Positions 7,208 to 15,378 of a DNA stretch of 33,741 bases are shown here, one piece after another; position 1 is the first letter of the stretch; each line of letters begins with the position of its first letter. A program made the position numbers and the translations under genes. Source of the DNA: Lachnospiraceae bacterium (GTDB lineage: Bacteria > Bacillota > Clostridia > Lachnospirales > Lachnospiraceae); assembly GCA_022774705.1 (NCBI GenBank), contig JALFLM010000053.1, forward strand, positions 1 to 33,741. Reading direction: 5' to 3'. The notes below the pieces were generated by a model. The model was not told the origin of the DNA. It worked only from the letters and a program-made list of their open reading frames with translations, and searched no databases.

Positions 7208-8265
7208 CCTGCAAATTCCATTACCAGCCGCTCAAACTCCTCATAGGTTTCTGTCAGATTCACATTTGCCCGGAAAGAAGCGGAGTCCGGGAAGCCGGTT
7301 GTGTACCAGGCGGCATGCTTGCGCATCTCCCGCATGCCGATGTATTCCCCTTTCAGCCCGCACTGGAGTCTGGCGTGGCGCAGCAGCATGCTGCATACTT
7401 CCTCCAGTGTACGTTCGGGAGCGGTCTCTTCTCCGGCCAGCAGTCTGCGGATTCCGTCGAAAATCCAGGGATTGCCTTTTGCGCCCCGGCCTACCATAAC
7501 GGCATCACAGCCCGTTTCGTTCATCATGCGGACCGCATCCTCCGGTTTGAAAATGTCTCCGTTGCCGAATACAGGAATCGATACCGCGTCTTTTACCTGA
7601 CGGATTACCTCCCAGTCGGCTTTTCCGGAGTAATACTGTTCTCTGGTTCTTCCGTGTACGGCTACTGCTGCCGCACCGGCGTCTTCCATATAGCGGGCAA
7701 ATTCCGGCGCCAGCGTTTCGTCACCGTAAAATCCTTTGCGAAACTTTACCGTAACCGGCTTGTGAACTCTTTTTACCATCTCCCGGATCACATCTGCTGC
7801 CAGTTCGGGATTTTTCATCAGTGCGGATCCTTCTCCGTTATTGACCACCTTGGGAACCGGACAGCCCATGTTCACATCGAGAAAAGCATATGGGCCGTCC
7901 TCCACCTGCGCGGCGATTTCTCCCATCAGCTCCGGGTCGGAACCGAACAGCTGAAGCGCCACCGGACCTTCGGCAGGCGATACCTCCATCAGAGGACCTG
8001 TGTTGCGGTTTTTATAATGAATCGCCTTGGCACTGACCATTTCCGTATACATCAGACCGCATCCCTGCTCCCGGCATAAAATGCGGTACGCCTGATCTGT
8101 AACTCCGGCCATGGGCGCCAGCGCCACCGGATTGTCCAGCACGAAACCGCCGATTTTTACGGCCGGATGCTGTACTGTCCGCTCCGCTCTCCCGCCAGCG
8201 TTCATATCATTCTCATTTACCGTCATTTTATCACCGTCAACCTTTTCATCAAGCTTTTTCACCAT
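7204..8265 (-). CDS. dusB: tRNA-dihydrouridine synthase, DusB type
   Basis: This FMN enzyme reduces uridines in the D-loop of tRNA. Of about 353 residues, the TIM barrel starts at NPVALAPMAGVTDQAYRILC. It contains the catalytic Cys in DVNMGCPVPKVVNNGEGSAL, the tRNA/FMN segment VAVHGRTREQYYSGKADWE, and the phosphate-binding end VMVGRGAKGNPWIF. The N-terminal 35 residues are not conserved in the family. A TTG at 8268 could also start it, but the ATG at 8265 has GGTGA upstream; a start at the internal Met at residue 15 is also possible. It follows birA and the small conserved gene closely. Confidence 0.93.
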   Translation of the reverse strand: MVKKLDEKVDGDKMTVNENDMNAGGRAERTVQHPAVKIGGFVLDNPVALAPMAGVTDQAYRILCREQGCGLMYTEMVSAKAIHYKNRNTGPLMEVSPAEGPVALQLFGSDPELMGEIAAQVEDGPYAFLDVNMGCPVPKVVNNGEGSALMKNPELAADVIREMVKRVHKPVTVKFRKGFYGDETLAPEFARYMEDAGAAAVAVHGRTREQYYSGKADWEVIRQVKDAVSIPVFGNGDIFKPEDAVRMMNETGCDAVMVGRGAKGNPWIFDGIRRLLAGEETAPERTLEEVCSMLLRHARLQCGLKGEYIGMREMRKHAAWYTTGFPDSASFRANVNLTETYEEFERLVMEFAG

Positions 8266-8280
8266 CAATCCATTTCACCG

Positions 8281-8613
8281 TTAATCCTTTTCTCCGCCGT
8301 CTAAAAACAGCATGCGGTAATACATCTCAAGGCTTTCCATCAGTTCCTGCCTTTCTTCCTGAATCTGCTTGATCTTCAGCACACTGCCGATTTCATCGAA
8401 AAGATAGTCGCCAGGGTCACTGGTGACCTTCAGCTGCAGGCTGCCGTCCGGCTCAAATTCCATGGTGAAAATACCGCCCACATCTTCCACATACAGAACA
8501 CAAAGGGCTTTCAGTTCATCCTGCACCATCTCGGGAAGGTTATAAAATTTCTGATTCAGATAAAATTTCTGCGTGTACGAATTCGCACCGCATAATACAA
8601 CATTCTCATCCAT
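8281..8613 (-). CDS. Small conserved protein (resembles DUF6145)
   Basis: This 110-residue acidic protein begins MDENVVLCGANSYTQKFYLN and contains LCVLYVEDVGGIFTMEF, FDEIGSVLKIKQIQEERQEL and a C-terminal helix. It looks like a family I recall as DUF6145, found next to birA in Lachnospiraceae, but I cannot verify that. The frame is open back to 8820, inside birA. I chose the ATG at 8613 because it has an AGGTGAT ribosome site at proper spacing and lies 19 nt after the birA stop. No function can be given. No signal peptide or membrane segment is seen. Confidence 0.7.
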   Translation of the reverse strand: MDENVVLCGANSYTQKFYLNQKFYNLPEMVQDELKALCVLYVEDVGGIFTMEFEPDGSLQLKVTSDPGDYLFDEIGSVLKIKQIQEERQELMESLEMYYRMLFLDGGEKD

Positions 8614-8632
8614 ATATATCACCTGTATTTCT

Positions 8633-9613
8633 TTACACGTATCCATATACTCCCCGTACAGATACTTCTCCTGAGGAAATGGCTTCTTTTCTGCCATCCT
8701 CCCGCTGTACCAGCAGCGCACCGGTTTCATCGATGCCTTCGGAGAGGCATTTGAAAGAACCTGCGCCGTCCGAAATGACCACCTGCTGATTACGGTTGAC
8801 CAGCCGTTCATTGTATGCATCCATCATGCCGGCCAGATTGCCATGCTCCAGAAAATCAGCATAATATTTTTCAAAAGAACGGCATACGGCTCCTGCCAGT
8901 GCAGCGCGGCTTAAGGTACTGCCGGTCAGCATGGCCAGGGAAATGGCTTTTTCACTGAGTTCCTCAGGAAAATGATCGTTATTCACATTAATTCCGATGC
9001 CGGGAACGATAAAACTGATCCGGCCTTCCTCCATGCTCATCTCAGTCAGGATGCCGCATACTTTTCTGCCCTGAACCACCAGGTCATTAGGCCATTTGAT
9101 CTGCACCTGCACACCGGAAACCTCCTCGATGGCATCCATGACGGCCATGGCTGTCACCAGAGTTACCATGGAAGCCTGCTGAGCAGAAAATGCAGGCTTC
9201 AGCACCATGGACATCCACAAGCCGCATCCGGCAGGCGAGGTCCAGACTCTGCCCAGGCGGCCGCGGCCGCTTTGCTGGCAGTCCGCCACCACCAGAGTTC
9301 CTTCGGGAGCTCCGCCGTCAGCCAGGCGTTTTGCCTCCAGATTGGTTGAATCGATCTTATCAAAAAAATACAGATTCTGTCCCATCCACCCGGTTTCCAT
9401 GACCCGTTTTAACTCATGAAGAGAGAGAATGTCTCCACTCTCCCTCAGACAGTATCCCCTGTTTTTCACGGCATCAATCACATATCCTTCTTCCTGCAGC
9501 TGGCGGATGCATTTCCACACGGCGGTCCGGGAAACGCCAAGCATCTCGCACAAATACTGACCGGAAATATAATCATCCGCCCCCTGCAGAATATTCAGTA
9601 TTTTTTCTTTCAT
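8633..9613 (-). CDS. birA: BirA: biotin-protein ligase with N-terminal repressor domain
   Basis: The 326-residue protein has an N-terminal winged helix (about residues 1-60: YISGQYLCEMLGVSRTAVWK, then GYVIDAVKNRGYCL). The ligase domain has the biotin-binding loop SGRGRLGRVWTSP (about 115-127), IKWPNDLVVQGRKVCGILTE, and a C-terminal SH3-like domain. It attaches biotin to carboxylases through biotinyl-AMP, and in HTH-bearing forms also represses biotin genes. The start at 9613 has AGGAG 5 nt upstream; a longer frame to 9709 runs through the 16-bp repeats and is not family-like. No biotin operator was recognised in the window. Confidence 0.95.
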   Translation of the reverse strand: MKEKILNILQGADDYISGQYLCEMLGVSRTAVWKCIRQLQEEGYVIDAVKNRGYCLRESGDILSLHELKRVMETGWMGQNLYFFDKIDSTNLEAKRLADGGAPEGTLVVADCQQSGRGRLGRVWTSPAGCGLWMSMVLKPAFSAQQASMVTLVTAMAVMDAIEEVSGVQVQIKWPNDLVVQGRKVCGILTEMSMEEGRISFIVPGIGINVNNDHFPEELSEKAISLAMLTGSTLSRAALAGAVCRSFEKYYADFLEHGNLAGMMDAYNERLVNRNQQVVISDGAGSFKCLSEGIDETGALLVQREDGRKEAISSGEVSVRGVYGYV

Positions 9614-9663
9614 GTTCACTCCTGTCCCCGCTGTAATCCGGACTTTACTGTATTCCGGATTTT

Positions 9664-9723
9664 CTGCACTTCCACATTTCTGCGCTTCCACATTTCTGTA
9701 CTTCCACATTTGTGTGCTTCCGG
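9664..9723. repeat. 16-bp tandem repeat, about 3.7 copies, upstream of birA
   Basis: On the plus strand the unit is CTGYRCTTCCACATTT. Three full copies lie at 9664-9679, 9680-9695 and 9696-9711, followed by a degenerate partial copy to 9723. Only one or two bases differ between copies. The array sits between the birA ribosome site and the stop of the upstream gene. Confidence 0.9.
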
Positions 9724-9727
9724 CTTT

Positions 9728-10033
9728 CTATCTCCAGACACTGAGTCCGCTGATGATTGCCAGAATCAGGAAAAATCCTCCCAGTACCAGTGCTGCAATA
9801 CCGGAGGCCGAACGGCTCCTTCCAAGGCGGAAACGGTTCATCCTGGCATAGGCGCTGGTAAAGTTCAGCACTGCTGCCAGGAAAAAGATAATCGGATAAC
9901 ACTGCGTATTGTGCATGGGACTGAGGAACACGATTACCGCCAGCACGATAATTGCAATACAGATACCGATATGAATAAAATCCACAACCATATTGATCAT
10001 GCGCATACTGTTTCTCTTTTTATTCACAAACAT
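9728..10033 (-). CDS. Small membrane protein of unknown function
   Basis: This 101-residue protein has three or so hydrophobic segments: MVVDFIHIGICIAIIVLAVI (about 15-37), CYPIIFFLAAVLNFTSAYA (about 45-63) and SGIAALVLGGFFLILAIISG (about 77-97). A basic loop RMNRFRLGRSRS joins the last two. It is therefore an integral membrane protein. I do not recognise the family. The ATG at 10033 has an AGAGGG stretch directly before it; the internal Met at residue 10 is another possible start. It lies 34 nt after argF and 114 nt before birA in the same direction. Confidence 0.7.
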   Translation of the reverse strand: MFVNKKRNSMRMINMVVDFIHIGICIAIIVLAVIVFLSPMHNTQCYPIIFFLAAVLNFTSAYARMNRFRLGRSRSASGIAALVLGGFFLILAIISGLSVWR

Positions 10034-10067
10034 CCCTCTTTCCTGTATTACATCTGCAGCCTGTTCT

Positions 10068-11063
10068 CTATTCTTCGCCTTTCAGCGTTGCATACATGAT
10101 GGCCTTGATTGTATGCATGCGGTTTTCCGCCTCGTCAAACACCACAGACTGTGCCGATTCGAAAACTTCATCGGTGACTTCCATCTCGGAAATGCCGAAT
10201 TTTTCGCCCATTTCTGCGCCGATCTTCGTTTTGAGGTCGTGGAATGCGGGCAGGCAGTGCATAAAGATTGCGTCATCGGCTGCGTTGGCCATGCATGCGG
10301 CATTAACCTGATACGGTCCCAGTTCTCGAATACGTTCTTCCCACACTTCGTCCGGTTCACCCATGGATACCCACACATCTGTGTAAATAACCTGTGCATC
10401 TTTTGTTGCTTTCTTTACATCTTCTTCCAGAGTGATGGTTGCACCGGTTTCGGCTGCGATGGTACGGCATGTATTGACCAGTTCCTCATTGGGGAAATAC
10501 TTTTTCGGTGCGCAGGCTGTGAAATGCATGCCCAGCTTTGCACAGGTTACCATAAGAGAGTTACCCATGTTGTAGCGGGCATCGCCCATGTATACGAATT
10601 TAACGCCTTTCAGATGACCAAGATGCTCGCGGATCGTCAGCATATCTGCGATCATCTGGGTGGGATGAAATTCATTGGTCAGACCGTTCCATACAGGCAC
10701 ACCGGCGTATTTTGCCAGTTCTTCCACAATATCCTGCCCGAAGCCCCGGTACTCGATGCCGTCGTACATCCTGCCCAGTACCCGTGCCGTGTCGGCTATG
10801 CTTTCCTTTTTGCCGATCTGTGATCCACTGGGATCCAGATATGTACATCCCATGCCCAGGTCATAGGCAGCAACTTCAAAAGAACATCTTGTTCTTGTAC
10901 TTGTCTTTTCAAAAATCAGCGCGATATTTTTTCCATTCAGACATTTATCAACGATGCCGGCTTTTTTCTGTGCCTTTAATTTTGCGGAAAGATCAATTAA
11001 ATATTCGATTTCTTCCGGTGTGTAATCCAGAAGTTTTAAAAAATTACGTCCTTTTAAATTCAT
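10068..11063 (-). CDS. argF: Ornithine carbamoyltransferase
   Basis: This 331-residue enzyme makes citrulline from ornithine and carbamoyl phosphate, or the reverse in arginine breakdown. It has the carbamoyl-phosphate loop [11 protein letters not shown] (about residues 55-65), the [12 protein letters not shown] motif, and [10 protein letters not shown] with the catalytic Cys. The C-terminus ([20 protein letters not shown]) matches the ArgF/ArcB class. The start at 11063 has a full AGGAGG 5 nt upstream; a longer frame to 11096 is not needed. No arginine deiminase or other arg gene is in the window, so its direction cannot be settled; argF and arcB are both acceptable names. It is the first gene of the probable argF-to-dusB operon. 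Confidence 0.93.
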   Translation of the reverse strand: MNLKGRNFLKLLDYTPEEIEYLIDLSAKLKAQKKAGIVDKCLNGKNIALIFEKTSTRTRCSFEVAAYDLGMGCTYLDPSGSQIGKKESIADTARVLGRMYDGIEYRGFGQDIVEELAKYAGVPVWNGLTNEFHPTQMIADMLTIREHLGHLKGVKFVYMGDARYNMGNSLMVTCAKLGMHFTACAPKKYFPNEELVNTCRTIAAETGATITLEEDVKKATKDAQVIYTDVWVSMGEPDEVWEERIRELGPYQVNAACMANAADDAIFMHCLPAFHDLKTKIGAEMGEKFGISEMEVTDEVFESAQSVVFDEAENRMHTIKAIMYATLKGEE

Positions 11064-11110
11064 GTTTTCCTCCTGTAAACGTGCGCCGCCGGGCACACAA
11101 TATCAAACAG

Positions 11111-11136
11111 AGGTCTGTCGCTTCTACGACAGACCT
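11111..11136 (-). promoter_or_regulatory. Perfect 10-bp hairpin in the argF leader
   Basis: AGGTCTGTCG (11111-11120) and CGACAGACCT (11127-11136) pair perfectly around a 6-nt loop, between the argF promoter and its ribosome site. There is no proper T tract on either strand, so it is either a weak terminator after the SPFH gene or a leader control element. Confidence 0.5.
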
Positions 11137-11162
11137 CCTGGTCAGCTGCAACCTCAGCTTAT

Positions 11163-11191
11163 ACTATATCAGTTCTTTTTCGGAACTTCAA
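11163..11191 (-). promoter_or_regulatory. Probable argF promoter with embedded inverted repeat
   Basis: On the minus strand TTGAAG (11191-11186) and TATAGT (11168-11163) are 17 nt apart. An AGTTC-n7-GAACT inverted repeat overlaps the -35 box and fills most of the spacer, a place where a repressor would block polymerase. It does not look like a standard ArgR box. Confidence 0.6.
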
Positions 11192-11215
11192 CCTTGTATC
11201 GGAAATTAACACATC

Positions 11216-12136
11216 TTAATTGTCTTTCATGATCTCTGCTGCAGATTTTGCAAGACCTGCCAGCCCCTGAATCTCGGAAGGGATGATGATCTTGGTTGCC
11301 TTGCCGTCCGCTGCCTTTTCAAATGCTTCAAGACTCTTTAACTTAAGAACTGCTTCGTCTGCACCGGCCTCTCTCAGAAGGCGGATACCTTCTGCCGTTG
11401 CCTGCTGTACTTTCAGGATCGCTGCAGCTTCACCCTCGGCTTCCTTGATCATTCTTTCCTTTTCCGCTTCCGCACGGAGAATTGCAGCCTGCTTCTCTGC
11501 TTCTGCGGAGAGAATTGCCTGCTCCTTCAGACCTTCTGCCACCAGAACGGTTGATTTCTTCTCACCTTCCGCCTGCAGAATCTTCTCACGGCGTTCACGT
11601 TCCGCTTTCATCTGCTTCTCCATGGAATCCTGAATCTCCTTGGGCGGCATGATATTCTTCAGTTCCACACGGTTTACCTTGATACCCCAGGGATCTGTTG
11701 CTTCATCGAGAGCAGAGCGCATATGCGTATTGATCAGTTCGCGGGATGTCAGTGTCTGGTCCAGCTCCAGATCACCAATGATGTTACGCAGTGTGGTAGC
11801 GGTCAGATTTTCAATGGCCGCCAGCGGATTCTCCACGCCGTATGCATACAGCTTGGGATCCGTAATCTGGTAAAATACTACCGTGTCGATCTGCATCGTA
11901 ACATTATCCTTTGTGATAACCGGCTGGGGAGGGAAATCCACAACCTGTTCCTTTAAATTGACTTTTCTTGCAATACGGTCAATGAAGGGTACCTTGAAAT
12001 GCACACCTACGGACCATGTAGCCAGATAGCCTCCCAGTCGTTCCACAACCATGGCCTTCGCCTGCGGTACAACCGTCACGCAGGATGCCAGGATTGCAAC
12101 GAGAAGAATAATTAAAATAAGAACTCCTATACCCAT
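11216..12136 (-). CDS. SPFH/stomatin-family membrane protein (QmcA/slipin-like)
   Basis: This 306-residue protein has one N-terminal membrane helix (residues 2-22, GVLILIILLVAILASC). The Band 7 domain follows (about 25-190: VVERLGGYLATWSVGVHFKV, QIDTVVFYQITDPKLYAYGV, IKVNRVELKNIMPPKEIQDS). A long charged coiled coil of repeated AEGEK/AEAEK units covers about 185-265, and the end is hydrophobic. Family members form large membrane rings or scaffolds. It sits 2 nt after nfeD, and the NfeD-SPFH pairing is widespread, implying a shared membrane role. The start has AGGAGG upstream. Confidence 0.93.
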   Translation of the reverse strand: MGIGVLILIILLVAILASCVTVVPQAKAMVVERLGGYLATWSVGVHFKVPFIDRIARKVNLKEQVVDFPPQPVITKDNVTMQIDTVVFYQITDPKLYAYGVENPLAAIENLTATTLRNIIGDLELDQTLTSRELINTHMRSALDEATDPWGIKVNRVELKNIMPPKEIQDSMEKQMKAERERREKILQAEGEKKSTVLVAEGLKEQAILSAEAEKQAAILRAEAEKERMIKEAEGEAAAILKVQQATAEGIRLLREAGADEAVLKLKSLEAFEKAADGKATKIIIPSEIQGLAGLAKSAAEIMKDN

Positions 12137-12138
12137 AA

Positions 12139-12579
12139 CTATACCTCCTGAATATATTTTTTCACAATAAGCTTCACGCCTTTGATCTCCAGAATCTCAA
12201 CCTGTTCTCCCTGAGTAAAACGGATCTGGTCATCCGCACTCCGGGCCATCCAGATCTGACCGTTTACACTGGCCTGACCTTTATTCTCCACATTATCAAT
12301 ATCTTCCGTAACTACCGCTGTTTTTCCGATAAGACTTTCCACATTGGTTTTTACTGTGCGGCTGTTCAGGTACTTCACCGCTACAGGTCTTGTAAAATAC
12401 AGAAGAATCAGAGAAACCACAATCAGCACCAGCAGCTGTATAAACAGGTTGGCGCCCAGATTCGCGGCGATAAATGCAGCGAAGGCACCTGCTGCAAACC
12501 AGATCGTTGTCAGACCCATGGTCGCCAGTTCGATACCGATCAGTAAAACGCAGATCAGCAGCCAGTAAATTGCTTCCAT
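12139..12579 (-). CDS. NfeD-like membrane protein
   Basis: This 146-residue protein has two to three N-terminal membrane helices (about 5-22, 25-45 and 46-65). A C-terminal OB-fold domain (about 80-146) contains LIGKTAVVTEDIDNVENKG, GQIWMARSADDQIRFTQGEQ and VEILEIKGVKLIVKK. This is the short NfeD type without the ClpP-like protease part. It is known to associate with SPFH proteins, and the SPFH gene follows directly. A promoter is present upstream at 12664-12692. Confidence 0.9.
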   Translation of the reverse strand: MEAIYWLLICVLLIGIELATMGLTTIWFAAGAFAAFIAANLGANLFIQLLVLIVVSLILLYFTRPVAVKYLNSRTVKTNVESLIGKTAVVTEDIDNVENKGQASVNGQIWMARSADDQIRFTQGEQVEILEIKGVKLIVKKYIQEV

Positions 12580-12663
12580 ATCCTTCTTCCTTTCCTCCGG
12601 ACCGGATCCGGATATTTTATTTTTCAGAACGGCTTTGCTCCTGCCTGTTCTGTTTTGATAATC

Positions 12664-12692
12664 ATTGTAGCATTAATCAGAAACGGAATCAA
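12664..12692 (-). promoter_or_regulatory. Promoter of the nfeD-SPFH operon
   Basis: On the minus strand TTGATT (12692-12687) and TACAAT (12669-12664) are 17 nt apart. This places the transcription start about 80 nt before the nfeD ATG. Confidence 0.7.
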
Positions 12693-12799
12693 ATAAATAA
12701 TTATTACGTATGTGTAACAAAAATTTAACCGGAATACGTCCCGGACGGGAATATCCTGTCCAAAAAAACGGTTGTCCTGCACACCCGCCCGGCATGCAG

Positions 12800-12831
12800 C
12801 AAAAAACGGCACGCCCTGAGGCATGCCGTTT
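12800..12831 (-). terminator. Rho-independent terminator of the SleB-like hydrolase gene
   Basis: The 12-bp arms 12804-12815 and 12820-12831 (one G-U pair) with a 4-nt loop are followed on the minus strand by TTTTTT. It lies about 40 nt past the hydrolase stop. Confidence 0.9.
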
Positions 12832-12868
12832 ACCGGATTGTTCCGATTTTTATGTTTTTTTATTATGT

Positions 12869-14212
12869 TTAGAAGAAGCAGTTATCTCCGATCACAACTG
12901 AATTACTGTGTGAAGAAGGATCTGTTGCCCAGATCGCACGGAACTGTACTCTGCTTCCGATATTGTTGCTTCCTGACAGAGCTGCCTTTGCTGCGCTTAC
13001 ACATGTGCTGCTGGGGCCTGCTGACAGGAAACGGTTCAATGCACCGCTTGTTACGGTACCGAACTGGCCTGACTGATAGATAACGCCGCGAATGCTGTTC
13101 GGATAGGATGAACTGCGCACACGGTTCAGAACCACGTTGGCAACTGCCAGACAGTTATCATAATTGGTACCTGCCTCATACTGACAAAGTGCTGCCAGCA
13201 ATGTTACATCATCTGAAGCTGCTGAGTATGAAGAACCGCCTGATGATGAACTCCTGGAAGAAGAACCGGAAGACCGGTTTGAGGAAGCATCTGCTGCCTC
13301 CGCCTTTTCAGCGGCTTCTCTTGCAGCTGCCTCGGCGGCTTCTCTTGCAGCCTGACGTTCAGCTTCCTTCTCTTCTGCAAGCTTTACATAATTCTCAAGT
13401 GTTTCAATGGACACTGCCTTGCCGGGTCCATCTGTAATCTTAACGTATTCAGCGCTTACGTATGCTTCCAGGTTGGTAGTAAAACGGATCTTCACCCATT
13501 CTTTGCCTTCGGAAATGACCATGAAGTCAGATCCTTTCTTTACGACAGCTACCACATCGGCATCTGTTCCGGCGCTTTTTCTGAGGTTTAATGATTTAGC
13601 AGTTACTGTTGCTACAGAAGGCTTGATCTCATCCAGTAATTTATCTGCTTTTTCGCCTGTCAGCATGTAATCCTTGCTGACCCAGCCCTTTACACCGTCG
13701 GAACTGATCTGATACCAGCTGCCGTTTTCACCGGTTACTTCAGCAGTACATCCTCTGAATAATTTTCCCACAACATCTGACTGCTCATCAGGTTTTTTTC
13801 TGATATTGAGTGAGTTTTCAACATCTGCTGTGGCAATAACCTTCTCTTCTTTTGCAGCTTCGTTTTTCTGGCTTCCGGTTTTTGTCATCTGCATTTCGGC
13901 AGCTGTTTCTTCTTTCGCGCCAGTAGCTTTGTCTGAACCTGATGCTGCTTTATCCTCAGCCTTGATATCAAAATCTCCTGATACAATGGCTGCGACTCCG
14001 GCAACTTCACGATTCCCGTTCAGGTTGACCTTCTCGTCTGATGCTATATACTTTAATACGTCAACTTCCAGATAATTACCTGCGTTGACTGTGCTCATCT
14101 CATAAACCTGCTGTTCTTTTACAACGGGTTCAAAGGGATTCGCAAGGAAGAAGCATCCAGCAAGACAGGTAACCACCACAGCTTTCGCTGCTGCTTTACC
14201 AAGCTTTGTCAT
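12869..14212 (-). CDS. Secreted cell-wall hydrolase: SH3 domains plus SleB-type (Hydrolase_2) domain
   Basis: This 447-residue protein starts with a signal/anchor segment (AAAKAVVVTCLAGCFFLANP). Two bacterial SH3 domains follow, at about 110-170 (ENSLNIRKKPDEQSDVVGKL) and 185-250 (SLNLRKSAGTDADVVAVVKK). Next come an Ala/Glu-rich helix (about 260-300), a Ser/Gly-rich linker, and the C-terminal Hydrolase_2 domain. The last contains LLAALCQYEAGTNYDNCLAV with the expected catalytic Glu, and VQFRAIWATDP. SleB-class enzymes are lytic transglycosylases that cut cortex peptidoglycan, but SH3-bearing versions also act in vegetative walls, so a sporulation role is not certain. The ATG at 14212 has GGAGG 5 nt upstream; the ATG at 14224 lies before that site. 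Confidence 0.88.
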   Translation of the reverse strand: MTKLGKAAAKAVVVTCLAGCFFLANPFEPVVKEQQVYEMSTVNAGNYLEVDVLKYIASDEKVNLNGNREVAGVAAIVSGDFDIKAEDKAASGSDKATGAKEETAAEMQMTKTGSQKNEAAKEEKVIATADVENSLNIRKKPDEQSDVVGKLFRGCTAEVTGENGSWYQISSDGVKGWVSKDYMLTGEKADKLLDEIKPSVATVTAKSLNLRKSAGTDADVVAVVKKGSDFMVISEGKEWVKIRFTTNLEAYVSAEYVKITDGPGKAVSIETLENYVKLAEEKEAERQAAREAAEAAAREAAEKAEAADASSNRSSGSSSRSSSSGGSSYSAASDDVTLLAALCQYEAGTNYDNCLAVANVVLNRVRSSSYPNSIRGVIYQSGQFGTVTSGALNRFLSAGPSSTCVSAAKAALSGSNNIGSRVQFRAIWATDPSSHSNSVVIGDNCFF

Positions 14213-14311
14213 AAATTCCTCCATTTAATAATATAAGCTGATAGTTATTGTTTCCATATTCATTTTTTGTTGTTAACATTTTATTTAATTTATTACAAAA
14301 ATGTTACGCTT

Positions 14312-14340
14312 ATAATAACAAAGGTTTACTCACTTGTCAA
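14312..14340 (-). promoter_or_regulatory. Promoter of the SleB-like hydrolase gene
   Basis: On the minus strand TTGACA (14340-14335) and TATTAT (14317-14312) are 17 nt apart. The leader is about 95 nt. An inverted repeat begins at the predicted start point. Confidence 0.8.
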
Positions 14341-14457
14341 GCATTATTCACCGCATTTTCTTCTTTTTGTAGTCTGTTCTATACTGTTTTCGTCAATATA
14401 TGAGATATTTTTTAAGATTTGTGAATGTTTTCGCCGGAATTGTATGGGATTAAGTAC

Positions 14458-14490
14458 ATAAAAAAAGAAGCCCGGAGGCTTCTTTTTCAT
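14458..14490 (-). terminator. Bidirectional-looking terminator after the mreB-to-methyltransferase operon
   Basis: AGAAGCC (14466-14472) and GGCTTCT (14477-14483) pair around CGGA. The minus strand continues into a run of T (14466-14460), and the plus strand also has TTTTT. Confidence 0.8.
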
Positions 14491-14545
14491 GCTGTTTTTC
14501 TTAATTATGCCATTGTCTCGTTAATCTTGTTATGCCACTGTTTCG

Positions 14546-15376
14546 TTAATCATTGCAGCTTTGATTGGCCGCCGCTGCTCTCTGACGGTGAACCTCATAC
14601 ATCAGAATGCCTGCGGACATGGCCGCATTCAGTGATTCCACTGCGCCTTCCATGGGAATCCGCACATTCCGGCTGCAGACTTCTGCAGTCCGGCCGGTAA
14701 GACCGTTGCCTTCGTTGCCGATGAGTATGGCAGAAGGCTGTGTGTAATCCGGACTGTCATAGGGCACCGAGCCCTCCAGATGAGCGCCGTAAACCGCAAT
14801 GCCTTTTTCTTTGAGCAGGGATACCGCTGCTGTCATATCCTCCACATAGAGAAAAGGAACCCTGAAAAGAGATCCCATCGTAGAGCGGATCACCTTGGGA
14901 CTGTAAATATCCACCGTGCCTTTTGACAGGATCAGAGCGGTGATCCCGGCCCCCTCACCTGTACGCAGAATCGTACCCAGATTCCCGGGATCCTGCAGAT
15001 TCTCTACCATCATAAAAAACGGTTTGTCCGACAGCACCAGTATCTCATCCAGCGTCCACTCCCGCCTGCGTACCACCGCCAGAATCCCCTGGGGCGTTTT
15101 CGTATCACACATTCCCGCAAAAACAGAATCCTTTACCGCAAATATTTCACATCTTTCCGCACGTTTCAGAATAATCTGTGCATCTTCCCGTGCCAGAAAA
15201 CTTTCCGACACAAAAACCTGCTCCAGCTGTTCTTCAGGAATCTCACTGAAAAGCCGGATTCCTTCAGCGGCAAACAGACCTGTTTCTTCCCGTTCCCGGC
15301 GTTTTTTCTGCAGCTGCACCACCTGACGGATACGTGGATTGGATGCACTGGTTATAGAAATCAGCTGTTCCTTCAC
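14546..15376 (-). CDS. SpoU/TrmH-family RNA 2'-O-methyltransferase
   Basis: This 276-residue enzyme has an N-terminal L30e-like substrate-binding domain (about 5-100: SASNPRIRQVVQLQKKRRER, then LFAAEGIRLFSEI) and a C-terminal knotted SPOUT domain. The three SpoU motifs are clear: NLQDPGNLGTILRTGEGAG, AILIGNEGNGL, and VRIPMEGAVESLNAAMSAGI. It methylates ribose in RNA using S-adenosylmethionine. The family includes RlmB, TsnR-like and TrmH enzymes, and the exact target cannot be told from sequence; 23S rRNA is most likely. It starts 2 nt after the apt stop. Confidence 0.9.
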   Translation of the reverse strand: MKEQLISITSASNPRIRQVVQLQKKRREREETGLFAAEGIRLFSEIPEEQLEQVFVSESFLAREDAQIILKRAERCEIFAVKDSVFAGMCDTKTPQGILAVVRRREWTLDEILVLSDKPFFMMVENLQDPGNLGTILRTGEGAGITALILSKGTVDIYSPKVIRSTMGSLFRVPFLYVEDMTAAVSLLKEKGIAVYGAHLEGSVPYDSPDYTQPSAILIGNEGNGLTGRTAEVCSRNVRIPMEGAVESLNAAMSAGILMYEVHRQRAAAANQSCND

Positions 15377-15378
15377 GC

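Larger units (their letters stand above)
14213..14545. other. Intergenic region between the hydrolase gene and the methyltransferase gene
   Basis: This 333-nt AT-rich stretch has no credible gene. It holds the hydrolase promoter (14312-14340), an inverted repeat around its start point (GTTAACATTTT 14272-14282 with AAAATGTTAC 14298-14307, one bulge), and the terminator at 14458-14490. Confidence 0.6.

Noticed and set aside
7201-8079. Long plus-strand open frame opposite dusB
   Set aside because: It is the antisense shadow of a clear DusB gene, with no recognisable motif or ribosome site.
8614-8820. Long N-terminal extension of the small protein after birA
   Set aside because: It overlaps the birA coding end and lacks a spaced ribosome site; the ATG at 8613 has one.
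9614-9709. N-terminal extension of BirA
   Set aside because: It is encoded by the tandem repeat region and lies before the strong AGGAG site of the normal start.
9664-9723. CRISPR array
   Set aside because: The 16-bp units are directly adjacent with no spacers, and there are no cas genes.
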